A stretch of 6,815 bases of DNA from assembly GCA_013151585.1 (NCBI GenBank), contig JAADHY010000773.1:1-6815 (forward strand), read 5' to 3'. The translations under genes were made by a program, and so were the position numbers. Shown here piece after piece: positions 1 to 6,739 of the stretch. The notes below the pieces were generated by a model. It was given only the letters and a program-made list of their open reading frames with translations. It was not told the DNA's origin and made no database searches. This DNA is from Planctomycetota bacterium. Its GTDB lineage: Bacteria; Planctomycetota; Planctomycetia; Planctomycetales; Planctomycetaceae. Numbering within the stretch: the first letter of the stretch is position 1; every line of letters starts with the position of its first letter.

Positions 1-1010
1 GACCGCCCGCGAGCAAGTCGTTGCCCGCATCGCCTCGAAGGCCATTGTTGCCGCTGCCGGCGAACAGCGTGTCGGCTCCGTCCCCGCCGATCAACGTGTC
101 ATCGCCGTCACCTCCGTCCAAGGAGTCGTCTCCGGCGCCTCCGAAAAGAAGATCGGCATTAGGGCCGCCGAAAAGCGTGTCGTCGCCGCGGCCACCTCGG
201 ATCACATCCTCACCAACCCGTCCCTCCAACCAGTCGTTGCCCGCTTGGCCGATCAGGGAATCGGCTCCCTGGCCTCCCAGCAAGGTGTCGTCGCCCGCTC
301 CGCCCGCCAGGCGGGTGCGTCCTGCAAAGCCTCGCGCATCGAAGCGGTTGTCGCTCGGTCCGCCCACCAAGCTGACCTGCTCAATCTCTTGCAGCGTATC
401 GAGCCCCAAGCCGAACAACCAGTTTCTGAAAAGTCGGAAATCGCGGTCTGCCGTTTCAAAGAGCACGTCGTAGCCGGCATCGCCGGACACCGAATCGTTG
501 CCGGGTCCGGGCAGGAGCGTGTCGTTGCGAGCGCCTCCGCGGATCTTGTCGTCCCCTGAGCCGCCGTCCAGCCAGTCCCGGCCTCGCTCGCCATCAAGGC
601 GGTCGGATCCGTCTTGACCGGCGAGCCGGTCATTGCCGCCGCCGCCCCTGAGCCAATCGTTGCCGCTGCCGCCTCGAATCGTGTCGTCGCCGTCGCCGCC
701 GAGAAGCCAGTCTCGGCCGACTCGACCATCGACATAGTCTGCTCCCGCTCCTCCATCGACCGTGTCGCTACTGCCCTGTCCGTACAGCATGTCGTCGCCA
801 TCGCCGCCGGCGATCCAGTCCTGTCCGGCGCTGCCGAACACCCAGTCGTTTCCGGGCCCTGCGTTGACCGTGTCTTTACCAAAACCGGCGTTGATCCAAT
901 CGTCCCCGCCGCCGCTCGTTAGCACGTCGTCGCCCGATCCCAAGTCGACAGTCAAGGGCAGCGCATCGACGGCCGATGCATCGACTGTGTCGTTTCCTCC
1001 GCCTGTCGTG
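1..1010 (-). repeat. RTX (hemolysin-type calcium-binding) nonapeptide repeat array
   Basis: Within the large minus-strand gene, about 30 tandem 27-bp units encode GGxGxDxLx nonapeptides, for example GGDGDDTIR, GGSGNDWLR and GGAGDDSLD. About 19 units form a first block from about 1010 down to 455. A non-repeat insert of about 45-50 residues follows, and at least 11 more units run to the window edge, so the array continues outside. In known RTX proteins each pair of turns binds Ca2+ in a parallel beta-roll that folds after export. Seven units carry Trp at position 7 (such as NDWL), where Thr or Val is common. Confidence 0.9.
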
Positions 1011-3349
1011 AGGCTCAGCCGCATCAGCCCCGAGGGAACGATGTCCGTCGAAAAGATGACTCGGTCGTGCCCGTCGCTGCGGTCGTTGGTGGCCGTATCA
1101 ATGGTCACTTCGGCCACGTCCCACACGGTGAGCGTCTCGAACGTCACTCCGTCGCTCGCTCCTCGAATTCGCAATCGCCCGGCGGTCGGACTGTCCACGG
1201 ACAGCTCATCCCGGCTGCCCGGCGTGATCAAACTAAACGCCGCCAGACCACTGACCTCCACCGGCTCCAGGCCTATGAAGCGGATTTCCGAGCCGTCGAT
1301 CCGAATGGTGCCGCGACCGGCATGCGTGCCATCTGGCAGGTACGTCCCTGATTGGCCGCCGTCTCCTGTGACAACGAGCTGATCAACTCCGGCTCCGCCT
1401 TCGAAGATCAGCCCACCCCGCGGGATCGGATTGCCCGCGGACCAATCCACAATAAGTGTGTCGGCTTCCGGGCTCCCAAGGATCGAGATGCCTTCGATTT
1501 GGCTAAAAGCACGTTCGATCAACAAACTGGAGGACGTTTGATCGAGCAACCTCACGACTTCTCCCTGCCTTTGCAGGAGGAGCTGGGAGGAGCGAGTCGC
1601 CTCGAACGCAAGAAGGGGCGGAACGACTTCGACCGCGCCAATGTCAACGATCGGCACGCCGTCGATGTCGCCATCGGCGGGACGCGCAAGACCGCGCTGA
1701 TCAACCTCGGGGGCGCTGTCGTTCGCGCCCGCGTCGATAGCGGGACTGCCCGGAAGCGGCAGATGGGTCGGTGTGAGACCGCCGTGATCTCCGAGCGGCC
1801 CGAGCAGAGGATCGACGCCCACCAAATTTCCGTCGACCCCGTGGGCGATGTCGTGCCCTTCAGGATCGCCGATCAGATTGTGAGTCGCCACTCCGATCAC
1901 TGCCCGGTTCAGGATGTCTGGCCCCGTTCCGAAGAACCACTCATTCCCCACCCGCTCCGGTTCGAGCCTGTTCCCGGCCACGATCGTGTTCTCGAGCCGC
2001 TCGATCCGGCCTAGGCCGCCGTTCCAAATTCCGCCTCCGCCCTCCAGGCGGAACCGAGCGCTGTTGCCGGTGAGGGTTGCGTTCGCGATTCGGCCGATGC
2101 GTCCCTGGTTGAAAACTCCACCCCCGGCAAGCTTAGCCCGATTGCCCGAGAACGTGACGTTGACGATGACCTGCACGGTACGGACGTTGTTGAGCCCCCC
2201 TCCCTGGTCAGACCTGTTGCCGACAAAACTTGTTCTTTCGATTCGGTCGATCCGTCCATGGTTGTCGATCGCACCACCGACGTCTCCCCCATTATCGGCG
2301 AAAATGGTGTCAACGATCGTATTGATCGTGCCACCGTTGTAGATGACTCCGCCCATGTCGGCGCGATTGCGCAAGAACGTGCTTTCCGAAATGATGGAGA
2401 TCGTGCCGTTGTTACGAATCCCTCCACCGACGGGAATGTAACTGTCGCTGATGGTAACTTGCGAAAGCGAGAGTTGACCGGAATTGTAGATACCGGCACC
2501 GCCGCCATTCCCCAGAAAATGATCCGTGATGACCGAATCCTCGATCGTGAGGTCGCCCGCATTGAAGATTCCGCCCCCCTGATGAACGAAAGCATCGTCA
2601 GCGATGAAGGTCTCATTGGCCGACACCGTGCTGCCTCGAATCGTCATGGTCCCCAAGTTGTAGATTCCGCCGCCATCGGTGCGAAAAACGTTTTGGGCAA
2701 TCTCGGTCTCTTCGATTGTCACAGTCCCGTCGGCCGAGTTGAACAGGCCTCCTCCGATTTGTTCGGACCGGTTGGCCACGATCCGGCATTCAGCGATGTG
2801 AACGGTTCCGCCGCTGTTTCGCACTCCACCGCCGACAGCCTCGGCCCCCTCGGCCCGTCCGCCGCGAATGGTCAGCCCGACCAACTGCACCGTCGCGCCG
2901 AAGATGTCGAACACGCGGTCCAATTCACCTGCATCGATGATCGTGTCCGCCGCGCCGTTTCCCTGGATGGTGACGTCGGCTGTCAGGTCCAAATCGCCGG
3001 TCGCGCCGGCGTCTTCGTCGTGCCCGGCGCGGGATAAGGTAATTGGAATCCCGTTGAGCGAGTCGTGGAAGCGGATTGTCAGCCCCGGATGCGAGTTGGC
3101 TAACATGACCGCTTCGCGCAAAGAAGTCACGCCGTCGGAATCGTCGACAATATCGAGCGGTGTATCCACCCAGACCAGGTGTGGCGGCGCAGCCGCTGCA
3201 GAAAGCATCGCGCGCATTTCCAGCACTTCGGCCGTTGGCCAAAACTCGCTGGAGCGGGTTCTCCGCCGATGTCCCGAGCGCCCCATCCTAATCCGCCACC
3301 GGCCACACAATCCAAAAGCCGCACGCCGTCTTGCCCTCGCCATTGCCAT
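1..3349 (-). CDS. Giant surface protein, 5' part: LEPR-XLL-like, beta-helix, choice-of-anchor Q, RTX repeats (3' end outside window)
   Basis: A single open minus-strand frame runs from an in-frame stop at 3422-3424 off the left edge, giving at least 1116 residues. Residues 43-51 read LEMRAMLSA, like the LEPR-XLL segment near the N-terminus of large planctomycete extracellular proteins. Residues 76-85 (SLREAVMLAN) resemble the opening of beta-helix/Pmp-like domains. About 172-445 hold 11 rungs with GGG-x-x-N cores. About 494-575 form a choice-of-anchor Q module (DPLLGPLGDHGG, PGSPAIDAG, DQRGLARPADG, VDIGAVE). About 781 onward are RTX nonapeptides (GGxGxDxLx). Such proteins are expected to be secreted, bind calcium through RTX turns, and act in adhesion or the cell surface; the ligand is unknown. 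The start is uncertain. The ATG at 3349 follows GGGATAGGA, but 3397 and 3286 are also in frame, and 3286 puts the LE motif about 20 residues in, which is usual for the family. No classical signal peptide is obvious. Confidence 0.9.
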   Translation of the reverse strand, partial: MAMARARRRAAFGLCGRWRIRMGRSGHRRRTRSSEFWPTAEVLEMRAMLSAAAAPPHLVWVDTPLDIVDDSDGVTSLREAVMLANSHPGLTIRFHDSLNGIPITLSRAGHDEDAGATGDLDLTADVTIQGNGAADTIIDAGELDRVFDIFGATVQLVGLTIRGGRAEGAEAVGGGVRNSGGTVHIAECRIVANRSEQIGGGLFNSADGTVTIEETEIAQNVFRTDGGGIYNLGTMTIRGSTVSANETFIADDAFVHQGGGIFNAGDLTIEDSVITDHFLGNGGGAGIYNSGQLSLSQVTISDSYIPVGGGIRNNGTISIISESTFLRNRADMGGVIYNGGTINTIVDTIFADNGGDVGGAIDNHGRIDRIERTSFVGNRSDQGGGLNNVRTVQVIVNVTFSGNRAKLAGGGVFNQGRIGRIANATLTGNSARFRLEGGGGIWNGGLGRIERLENTIVAGNRLEPERVGNEWFFGTGPDILNRAVIGVATHNLIGDPEGHDIAHGVDGNLVGVDPLLGPLGDHGGLTPTHLPLPGSPAIDAGANDSAPEVDQRGLARPADGDIDGVPIVDIGAVEVVPPLLAFEATRSSQLLLQRQGEVVRLLDQTSSSLLIERAFSQIEGISILGSPEADTLIVDWSAGNPIPRGGLIFEGGAGVDQLVVTGDGGQSGTYLPDGTHAGRGTIRIDGSEIRFIGLEPVEVSGLAAFSLITPGSRDELSVDSPTAGRLRIRGASDGVTFETLTVWDVAEVTIDTATNDRSDGHDRVIFSTDIVPSGLMRLSLTTGGGNDTVDASAVDALPLTVDLGSGDDVLTSGGGDDWINAGFGKDTVNAGPGNDWVFGSAGQDWIAGGDGDDMLYGQGSSDTVDGGAGADYVDGRVGRDWLLGGDGDDTIRGGSGNDWLRGGGGNDRLAGQDGSDRLDGERGRDWLDGGSGDDKIRGGARNDTLLPGPGNDSVSGDAGYDVLFETADRDFRLFRNWLFGLGLDTLQEIEQVSLVGGPSDNRFDARGFAGRTRLAGGAGDDTLLGGQGADSLIGQAGNDWLEGRVGEDVIRGGRGDDTLFGGPNADLLFGGAGDDSLDGGDGDDTLIGGDGADTLFAGSGNNGLRGDAGNDLLAGG
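2017..2836 (-). repeat. Right-handed beta-helix rung repeats
   Basis: Eleven protein-level repeats spaced about 27 residues (about 80 bp) apart have cores such as GGGVRNSG, GGGLFNSA, GGGIYNLG, GGGIFNAG, GGGIRNNG and GGGIWNGG. Each core is followed by a short hydrophobic strand (for example TVTIEETEIAQN) and a small turn. This is the pattern of a parallel beta-helix (pectin-lyase-like or Pmp-like fold), with the conserved Asn as the ladder position. The DNA copies have diverged, so this is an old protein repeat and not a recent tandem duplication. Confidence 0.85.
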
Positions 3350-3424
3350 CGTTCCTATCCCAGCGGTGAGTGCAGTCCACGACATCTCGGGCGCCATCGC
3401 CTCGCTATCAAGCCGACTCGCTCA

Positions 3425-4104
3425 AACTTTTTCTCGATTCAACCTATCCACAATACTACCGTGCGTCCGCTCAGTATAGCAAGACTTTCTCCTGGTCCCC
3501 TTTCCGGCCTTGTGCAATCCCTTCACTTCATTGGGATGCAGCCCATCGAAAAACCTGTGGCACCGAGTTGAACTGTTAGCACGAAACCTGAAGGACAAAC
3601 CCATTCCGCTGGTCGCGACGGATTGTCAGGTTTGGTTCGGTAGCGCTATTGCCTTTGTTGGCAGGTTCTTATCTGAGGGTGCGGAGCAAGCTTTGGGGAA
3701 GCTGGCGTTACCAGCCTTGCAGGGACAGCAAGAGCTCGCGGACGATCGGCCGACGCCTCACCATTGAGAGCGGACCATGTTCGAAGAATCGCAGCTTCGG
3801 GTTGGCCCGGTTCCGCATGGCTGTTCATTCAGACCTATCGGTCCCTGAGACCGGGCAGAAAGACCATTGTTTTCTCGAGCGCACGCGGTGACCCTGAACC
3901 GACGAAATGACGAAATGAAGGTGAATGCGCGACCTACAAAAAGCTTTGAAGTCCTTTCCCCCGCAACGCAATCGTAGCGAAAAGAGTTCGAGTGATCGGA
4001 GGCTGTCGCCCGACCGCCTTCAACCACCGTCGCCTCGCGAAGCAGGGAGAGGCAACTTAAAGATGACGTTCAAGTCGCACTCCGATCGTCTGTTCCCGCC
4101 ACAG
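3425..4104. other. Gene-poor stretch upstream of the surface gene
   Basis: Only short frames exist here, on both strands (60-95 codons, such as plus 3510-3767 and minus 3758-4027). They overlap each other, have no convincing ribosome binding site, and resemble no family I recognise. Composition is more mixed than in the flanking genes. The short tandem duplication GACGAAAT-GACGAAAT sits at 3901-3916. The right part may be decayed integrase sequence upstream of 4105, but I could not identify integrase catalytic motifs in any frame. Nothing else supportable is seen. Confidence 0.5.
3473..3481 (-). promoter_or_regulatory. Possible extended -10 promoter for the giant surface gene
   Basis: On the minus strand the sequence reads TGC-TATACT, a TGn extended -10 element one base from the TATAAT consensus. 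It lies 76-124 bases upstream of the candidate starts at 3397 and 3349. No good -35 box is visible at 16-18 bases. The surrounding DNA is more AT-rich than the coding regions, which suits a promoter. Confidence 0.35.
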
Positions 4105-4410
4105 GGTCACACACGGAAGCCTGTTTCGTGTGCCGCGGCTGGCCACTATGTCCACGTGACCGACGCGGACTTTCAGCGGGCGATGGCGCTGCCGGCCAAC
4201 GCGCAGCGTTGAACTCCACTGAAAACCGAGCCGCTGCGCGCTACAGATGCGCTGCAGAAACTGTCAGAAATGCCTCGAAATAGCGCGCAAGCAGAAAAAG
4301 GCGCAAAAGAAAAACCCCTTGCATTGCAAGGGATTGCGGCAAGTTGCTGTTCATCGACACCGATTCAAGTAGCGGAGGAGGGATTCGAACCCACGACACA
4401 CGGCTTATGA
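4105..4410 (+). pseudogene. Remnant of a tyrosine-type integrase C-terminus, running antisense into tRNA-Met
   Basis: In one plus frame 4105-4209 encodes GHTRK, then GHYVHVTDADFQRA. This resembles the end of planctomycete tyrosine recombinases, where GH(T/S) is followed by HY, the catalytic Tyr and VTDxxF. A TGA at 4210-4212 interrupts it. The same frame then reopens (ALQKLSEMPRNSAQ, KEKPLALQG, VAEEGFEPTTHGL) to a TGA at 4408-4410. The tail crosses the tRNA terminator and the tRNA 3' half in antisense, ending in the anticodon loop. The catalytic Arg/His region upstream is not recognisable, so the gene appears truncated and dead. The frame is open back to an ATG at 3925 without family motifs. 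Caveat: GFEP alone is encoded antisense to almost any tRNA T-arm, so the case rests on the HYVHVTDADF block lying in the same frame. Confidence 0.5.
4305..4332 (-). terminator. Intrinsic terminator of tRNA-Met
   Basis: On the minus strand CCCTTG and CAAGGG (4327-4332 and 4316-4321) form a 6-bp stem around a 5-base loop, which could extend by internal pairing. It is followed by GG and a T-rich tract (TTTTTCTTTT, 4305-4314). It lies about 38 bases beyond the tRNA 3' end, in the right orientation to end its transcript. Confidence 0.8.
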
Positions 4411-4442
4411 AGCCGCTGCTCTAACCGCTGAGCTACTCCGCC
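4370..4442 (-). tRNA. tRNA-Met (anticodon CAU), elongator type
   Basis: The 73-nt minus-strand cloverleaf has acceptor GGCGGAG/CTCCGCT (G1-U72 wobble), D-arm GCTC/GAGC, anticodon stem GCGGC/GCCGT, loop TTCATAA with CAU at 4407-4409, variable loop GTGTC, and T-arm GTGGG-TTCGAAT-CCCTC with discriminator A. CCA is not encoded. Initiator tRNA is unlikely: it would have an unpaired 1-72 and three G-C pairs in the anticodon stem. tRNA-Ile2 with a lysidine-modified CAU cannot be excluded by eye, but the acceptor and arms look like bacterial elongator tRNA-Met. The T-stem has a U50-U64 mismatch. Its own promoter and terminator flank it, so it is probably a monocistronic functional gene. Confidence 0.95.
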
Positions 4443-4454
4443 GTCTGTTACCGT

Positions 4455-4482
4455 ATTATATCGTCCGCGCAGCGGGTGAGAA
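4455..4482 (-). promoter_or_regulatory. Promoter of tRNA-Met
   Basis: On the minus strand a perfect TATAAT -10 box (4455-4460) lies 12 bases before the mature tRNA 5' end. At a 16-base spacing is TTCTCA (4477-4482), which matches TTGACA at 4 of 6 positions. The transcript would start about 5-6 bases before the tRNA, leaving a very short leader for RNase P to remove. Confidence 0.75.
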
Positions 4483-5252
4483 GCCAGTAGGCACGGCAAA
4501 AAACTTCCGTGCGCTTCGGGAGCCGCCGAGCGGCCGAGCGGTGTGCTCGACGGTTTCCCCTCCGCTCAAATGTAACGTTCAGCTTCGAGGGGAAGTTAGT
4601 CGACGAGCAAAAGCAGAGAAACTCTCATGGCCGCGTAATTCAGGGAATCTTACTCCCGCAAACGGAATCCCGCCATCGGCCCACTCCACCTACGCGGAAA
4701 CCCACACCCCCGAAGCCTGTGACCGGTGCAGCATCCGCCCATCCGGTGCGACTATTGGCAAGAGGTAACCGTCCAGGCTTTGGAAATCACCTCGCCGGTC
4801 GCCAACGGCGTCACGCCCCCGTCGCAGGCGCTGCCAACCCCCGTCGAACGCAATAGCGCCAGCGACAGCGGTAAGGTTCCTTTGTTTGGCTACCACCGCC
4901 CCCCAATCCACTATGGTGAGAATGCCAGGGCGCAGGACAGTCGGCGGTCGGAGCCGAGCACCGACCGGAAGCCGGTTCCGGCCCCGAAACAAACTGAGCT
5001 CGAGGCGGCCCACCCGCCGCCGTTCCCGACAGCGCTCATTTCCTGGGACCGAACATCTCGGCGTGGGATGTTGTTCCGCCTTCACGGACGCCCCCGGTGC
5101 GCTTCGCCCGGCGAACGACGATCAGTTTCGCTGCCGACAGAGCCCTCATCTATAGATTCGTCTGGCCCTGTTTTTCCTGTTGTGGTATCAAACGCGTCGC
5201 TCGGACAGCCGAAAAGTCGCGATCAACTTTGCGGAAAAGGAATCCGTGGACC
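4483..5252. other. Long intergenic stretch without a convincing gene
   Basis: Open frames exist on both strands (plus 4726-5313, 195 codons; minus 4690-5085, 131 codons; plus 4509-4856). They overlap one another, have odd composition (runs of Arg, Pro and Ser), no recognisable domain and no good ribosome binding site. Frames this long are common by chance in GC-rich DNA. The right end must hold the promoter of the transpeptidase locus; a TATAGA at 5151-5156 is a weak -10 candidate. Confidence 0.5.
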
Positions 5253-6182
5253 ATGGCCAAGCAGACAAAACGACGGACGGGACGTCGGCTCGTTTTGGTT
5301 GGGCTACTGCTGATTCTGGCGGCCCCGGCGGTCGCGTGGAAGTTGGGCTGGCTGGAAATCGGGCCGGCTGAAACTGGTTGGGTGATTCGTTTCGGAACGA
5401 AAGGGGGCACCGAACCGCCGACAGCGGATGCTCCCGCCCCGAGCGACCCTTTCACTGAAGACCAGCGTCCCCCGAACGGTCTACCGGCTATCGATCCGAT
5501 CATCTTCCAGGCGCAGCATGAGCCTGAACCGGAGCCGAGCCAAAACTCCGAGTTGTCTTCGTCCGCGGCTGCGATGTCTTCCTCGCCGTTGGCTGGCGAC
5601 GCCGGCGATCCTCGTCGTCAATCCGGGACCGCGCGGCGACCACTTTTCCGTCAGTCCGGCGGGCCGGTCGTGCCCGTCGCCGCACAACTCGAAGCCCCTC
5701 CCGCAAGCAGCCCGAATCGTCCGGAGACCATGGCAGGACTTGGGTCGGAACCGGCATCGGAGTCGACGAAGCCGGACTCCGAATCAGCCGAGGTTCCTTC
5801 ATCCGTTTCCCCGGCTGCTCCCGTCCAGCTCACCGAATCCCCGATCGCGGATGCGTCTGCTGCGGGACCTCGTATCGCGGATGCCGATGGCACCAGTGGC
5901 GATAGTGCTGATGCCAGTGCGGCGCCGGCTAACAGCGCTCAGGCGCCGTCGGCCGCTGTCCAGATTGCGGACCGGTCGTCGGGCGGGCCAACAAAAGTGG
6001 CGGTCGACTTCGATGCCATCGATCGGTTGATTCAGTCCGGAGACGATATCGCCGCTCACCGCGAGCTGTCCCGCATCTATTGGCAGCGTCCCGAACTGAG
6101 ACCGCTGATTCGGCAACGCATTGAAGGCACGGCCAGCGGATATTCTTCCTACCGCACCCGCATTACATGGAGCCCTACGTGA
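5253..6182 (+). CDS. Membrane-anchor and linker half of a frameshifted L,D-transpeptidase
   Basis: The 309-residue frame starts MAKQTKRRTGRR, followed by a hydrophobic segment at about residues 13-29. This suggests an N-in, C-out signal anchor that places the rest outside the cytoplasmic membrane. Residues about 50-247 are a low-complexity Pro/Ala/Ser/Glu/Asp linker. Residues 248-295 (VDFDAIDRLIQSGDDIAAH, then RIYWQRPELRPLI) form a compact helical segment like the one preceding LysM in planctomycete L,D-transpeptidases. After Ser295 the frame runs into a 14-residue unrelated tail and stops at 6180-6182, while the expected continuation lies in another frame. The ATG at 5253 was chosen because the anchor begins there; the extra 52 codons up to 5097 look noncoding. 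AAGGA lies about 11 bases upstream. Alone, this product would be an inert membrane stub. Confidence 0.7.
   Translation: MAKQTKRRTGRRLVLVGLLLILAAPAVAWKLGWLEIGPAETGWVIRFGTKGGTEPPTADAPAPSDPFTEDQRPPNGLPAIDPIIFQAQHEPEPEPSQNSELSSSAAAMSSSPLAGDAGDPRRQSGTARRPLFRQSGGPVVPVAAQLEAPPASSPNRPETMAGLGSEPASESTKPDSESAEVPSSVSPAAPVQLTESPIADASAAGPRIADADGTSGDSADASAAPANSAQAPSAAVQIADRSSGGPTKVAVDFDAIDRLIQSGDDIAAHRELSRIYWQRPELRPLIRQRIEGTASGYSSYRTRITWSPT
6125..6179 (+). other. Frameshift junction in the L,D-transpeptidase locus
   Basis: The two frames are both open only between 6125 (after a TGA at 6122-6124 in the second frame) and 6179 (before the first frame's TGA), so the shift must fall here. Reading the second frame backwards from 6167 gives IFFLPHPHYMEPYVIQPGD, which resembles the family's usual I-Y/F-F-x-P-x-P-HY-x-x-PY lead-in to LysM. 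The first frame matches up to Ala294-Ser295. One missing base near 6138 (GCC AGC G-G ATA) would join them into one protein of about 476 residues. No slippery heptamer is visible. Confidence 0.75.
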
Positions 6183-6682
6183 TTCAGCCGGGCGATCAGC
6201 TCCGGAAGATCGCCAAAAAGTACAAGGTCACTTGGCAATACCTGGCTCGGCTGAACCGGATCGACCCGCGGCGCATCCGAGCCGGGCAAAAGCTCAAGGT
6301 CATCCGCGGTCCGTTTTCGGCGTTCATTGACTTGAGCGATTTCCAACTGACGGTCCACTTGCACGGTTACTACGTGAAGAGCTACCGCGTGGGGATCGGC
6401 AAAGACGGTGCCACGCCGACGGGGACCTTCACCGTCCTGAACAAAGTCGTCAACCCGCAGTACACCGATCCGGACGGGCGCGTCATCGACGCCGACGACC
6501 CCGCCAATCCGCTTGGCGAGCGTTGGATCGATCTCGGCGACGGCTACGGCATTCATGGAACGATCGAGCCGGATTCGATCGGCCGCGCGGTCTCACGCGG
6601 CTGCATCCGAATGCTCAACGACGACGTGGCCGAAGTCTATGACTTCCTGACGGTGGGATCCGAAGTCGTCATCCAGCCGTGA
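6167..6682 (+). CDS. LysM plus YkuD-type L,D-transpeptidase catalytic half
   Basis: The 171-residue frame has a LysM peptidoglycan-binding domain at about residues 3-46 (YVIQPGDQLRKIAKKY, then LARLNRI, GQKLKVI). A YkuD L,D-transpeptidase domain fills about 50-171, with the signature HGT at 130-132 and S143-R-G-C146-I-R148; Cys146 is the nucleophile and His130 its partner. Family enzymes make 3-3 cross-links or attach proteins to peptidoglycan in the periplasm. The ATG at 6167 overlaps the upstream stop by 16 bases and has no Shine-Dalgarno sequence. Sequence before it in this frame still looks like family coding sequence, so 6167 is probably an internal Met of a once continuous gene starting at 5253. 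All visible catalytic residues are intact, which points to a recent mutation or a sequencing error. Without the upstream half it would have no export signal. Confidence 0.9.
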   Translation: MEPYVIQPGDQLRKIAKKYKVTWQYLARLNRIDPRRIRAGQKLKVIRGPFSAFIDLSDFQLTVHLHGYYVKSYRVGIGKDGATPTGTFTVLNKVVNPQYTDPDGRVIDADDPANPLGERWIDLGDGYGIHGTIEPDSIGRAVSRGCIRMLNDDVAEVYDFLTVGSEVVIQP

Positions 6683-6739
6683 AACCGGCAGCCGCGTCGA
6701 GTCTTGGTGGGCGCTGAAGACAGGTCGGCGGGATCGCCG

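Noticed and set aside
1..1010. CRISPR-like spaced repeats
   Set aside because: The regular 27-bp periodicity comes from degenerate RTX nonapeptide codons without identical repeats or unique spacers.
1352..3037. Long plus-strand open frames (1352-2014, 2258-3037, also 245-559, 614-922, 1067-1351)
   Set aside because: They are codon-aligned antisense images of the giant minus-strand gene, open because of its G/C third-position bias, and show no domain of their own.
3901..3916. Tandem 8-bp duplication GACGAAAT x2
   Set aside because: Only two copies in unassigned DNA; no sign of a target-site duplication flanking an element.
5128..5156. TATAGA at 5151-5156 as promoter of the transpeptidase locus
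   Set aside because: No good -35 box lies at 16-18 bases; only about half of the TTGACA positions match, and the site is roughly 100 bases from the start codon.
5097..5252. Upstream start at 5097 for the anchor protein
   Set aside because: The extra 52 residues precede a clear positively charged N-terminus plus membrane segment that begins at 5253, and look like noncoding sequence.
4690..5313. Minus frame 4690-5085 and plus frame 4726-5313
   Set aside because: They overlap on opposite strands, have biased Arg/Pro/Ser composition, no recognisable motif and no ribosome binding site; the plus one also runs into the true transpeptidase gene.
6130..6160. Programmed -1 ribosomal frameshift joining the two transpeptidase halves
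   Set aside because: A -1 shift would restore the frame, but no X-XXY-YYZ slippery heptamer or obvious downstream pseudoknot is visible in the overlap.
6726..6739. Inverted repeat CGGCG-GGAT-CGCCG between the convergent genes
   Set aside because: The stem is only 5 bp and no T-run follows on either strand, so it is not a convincing intrinsic terminator.
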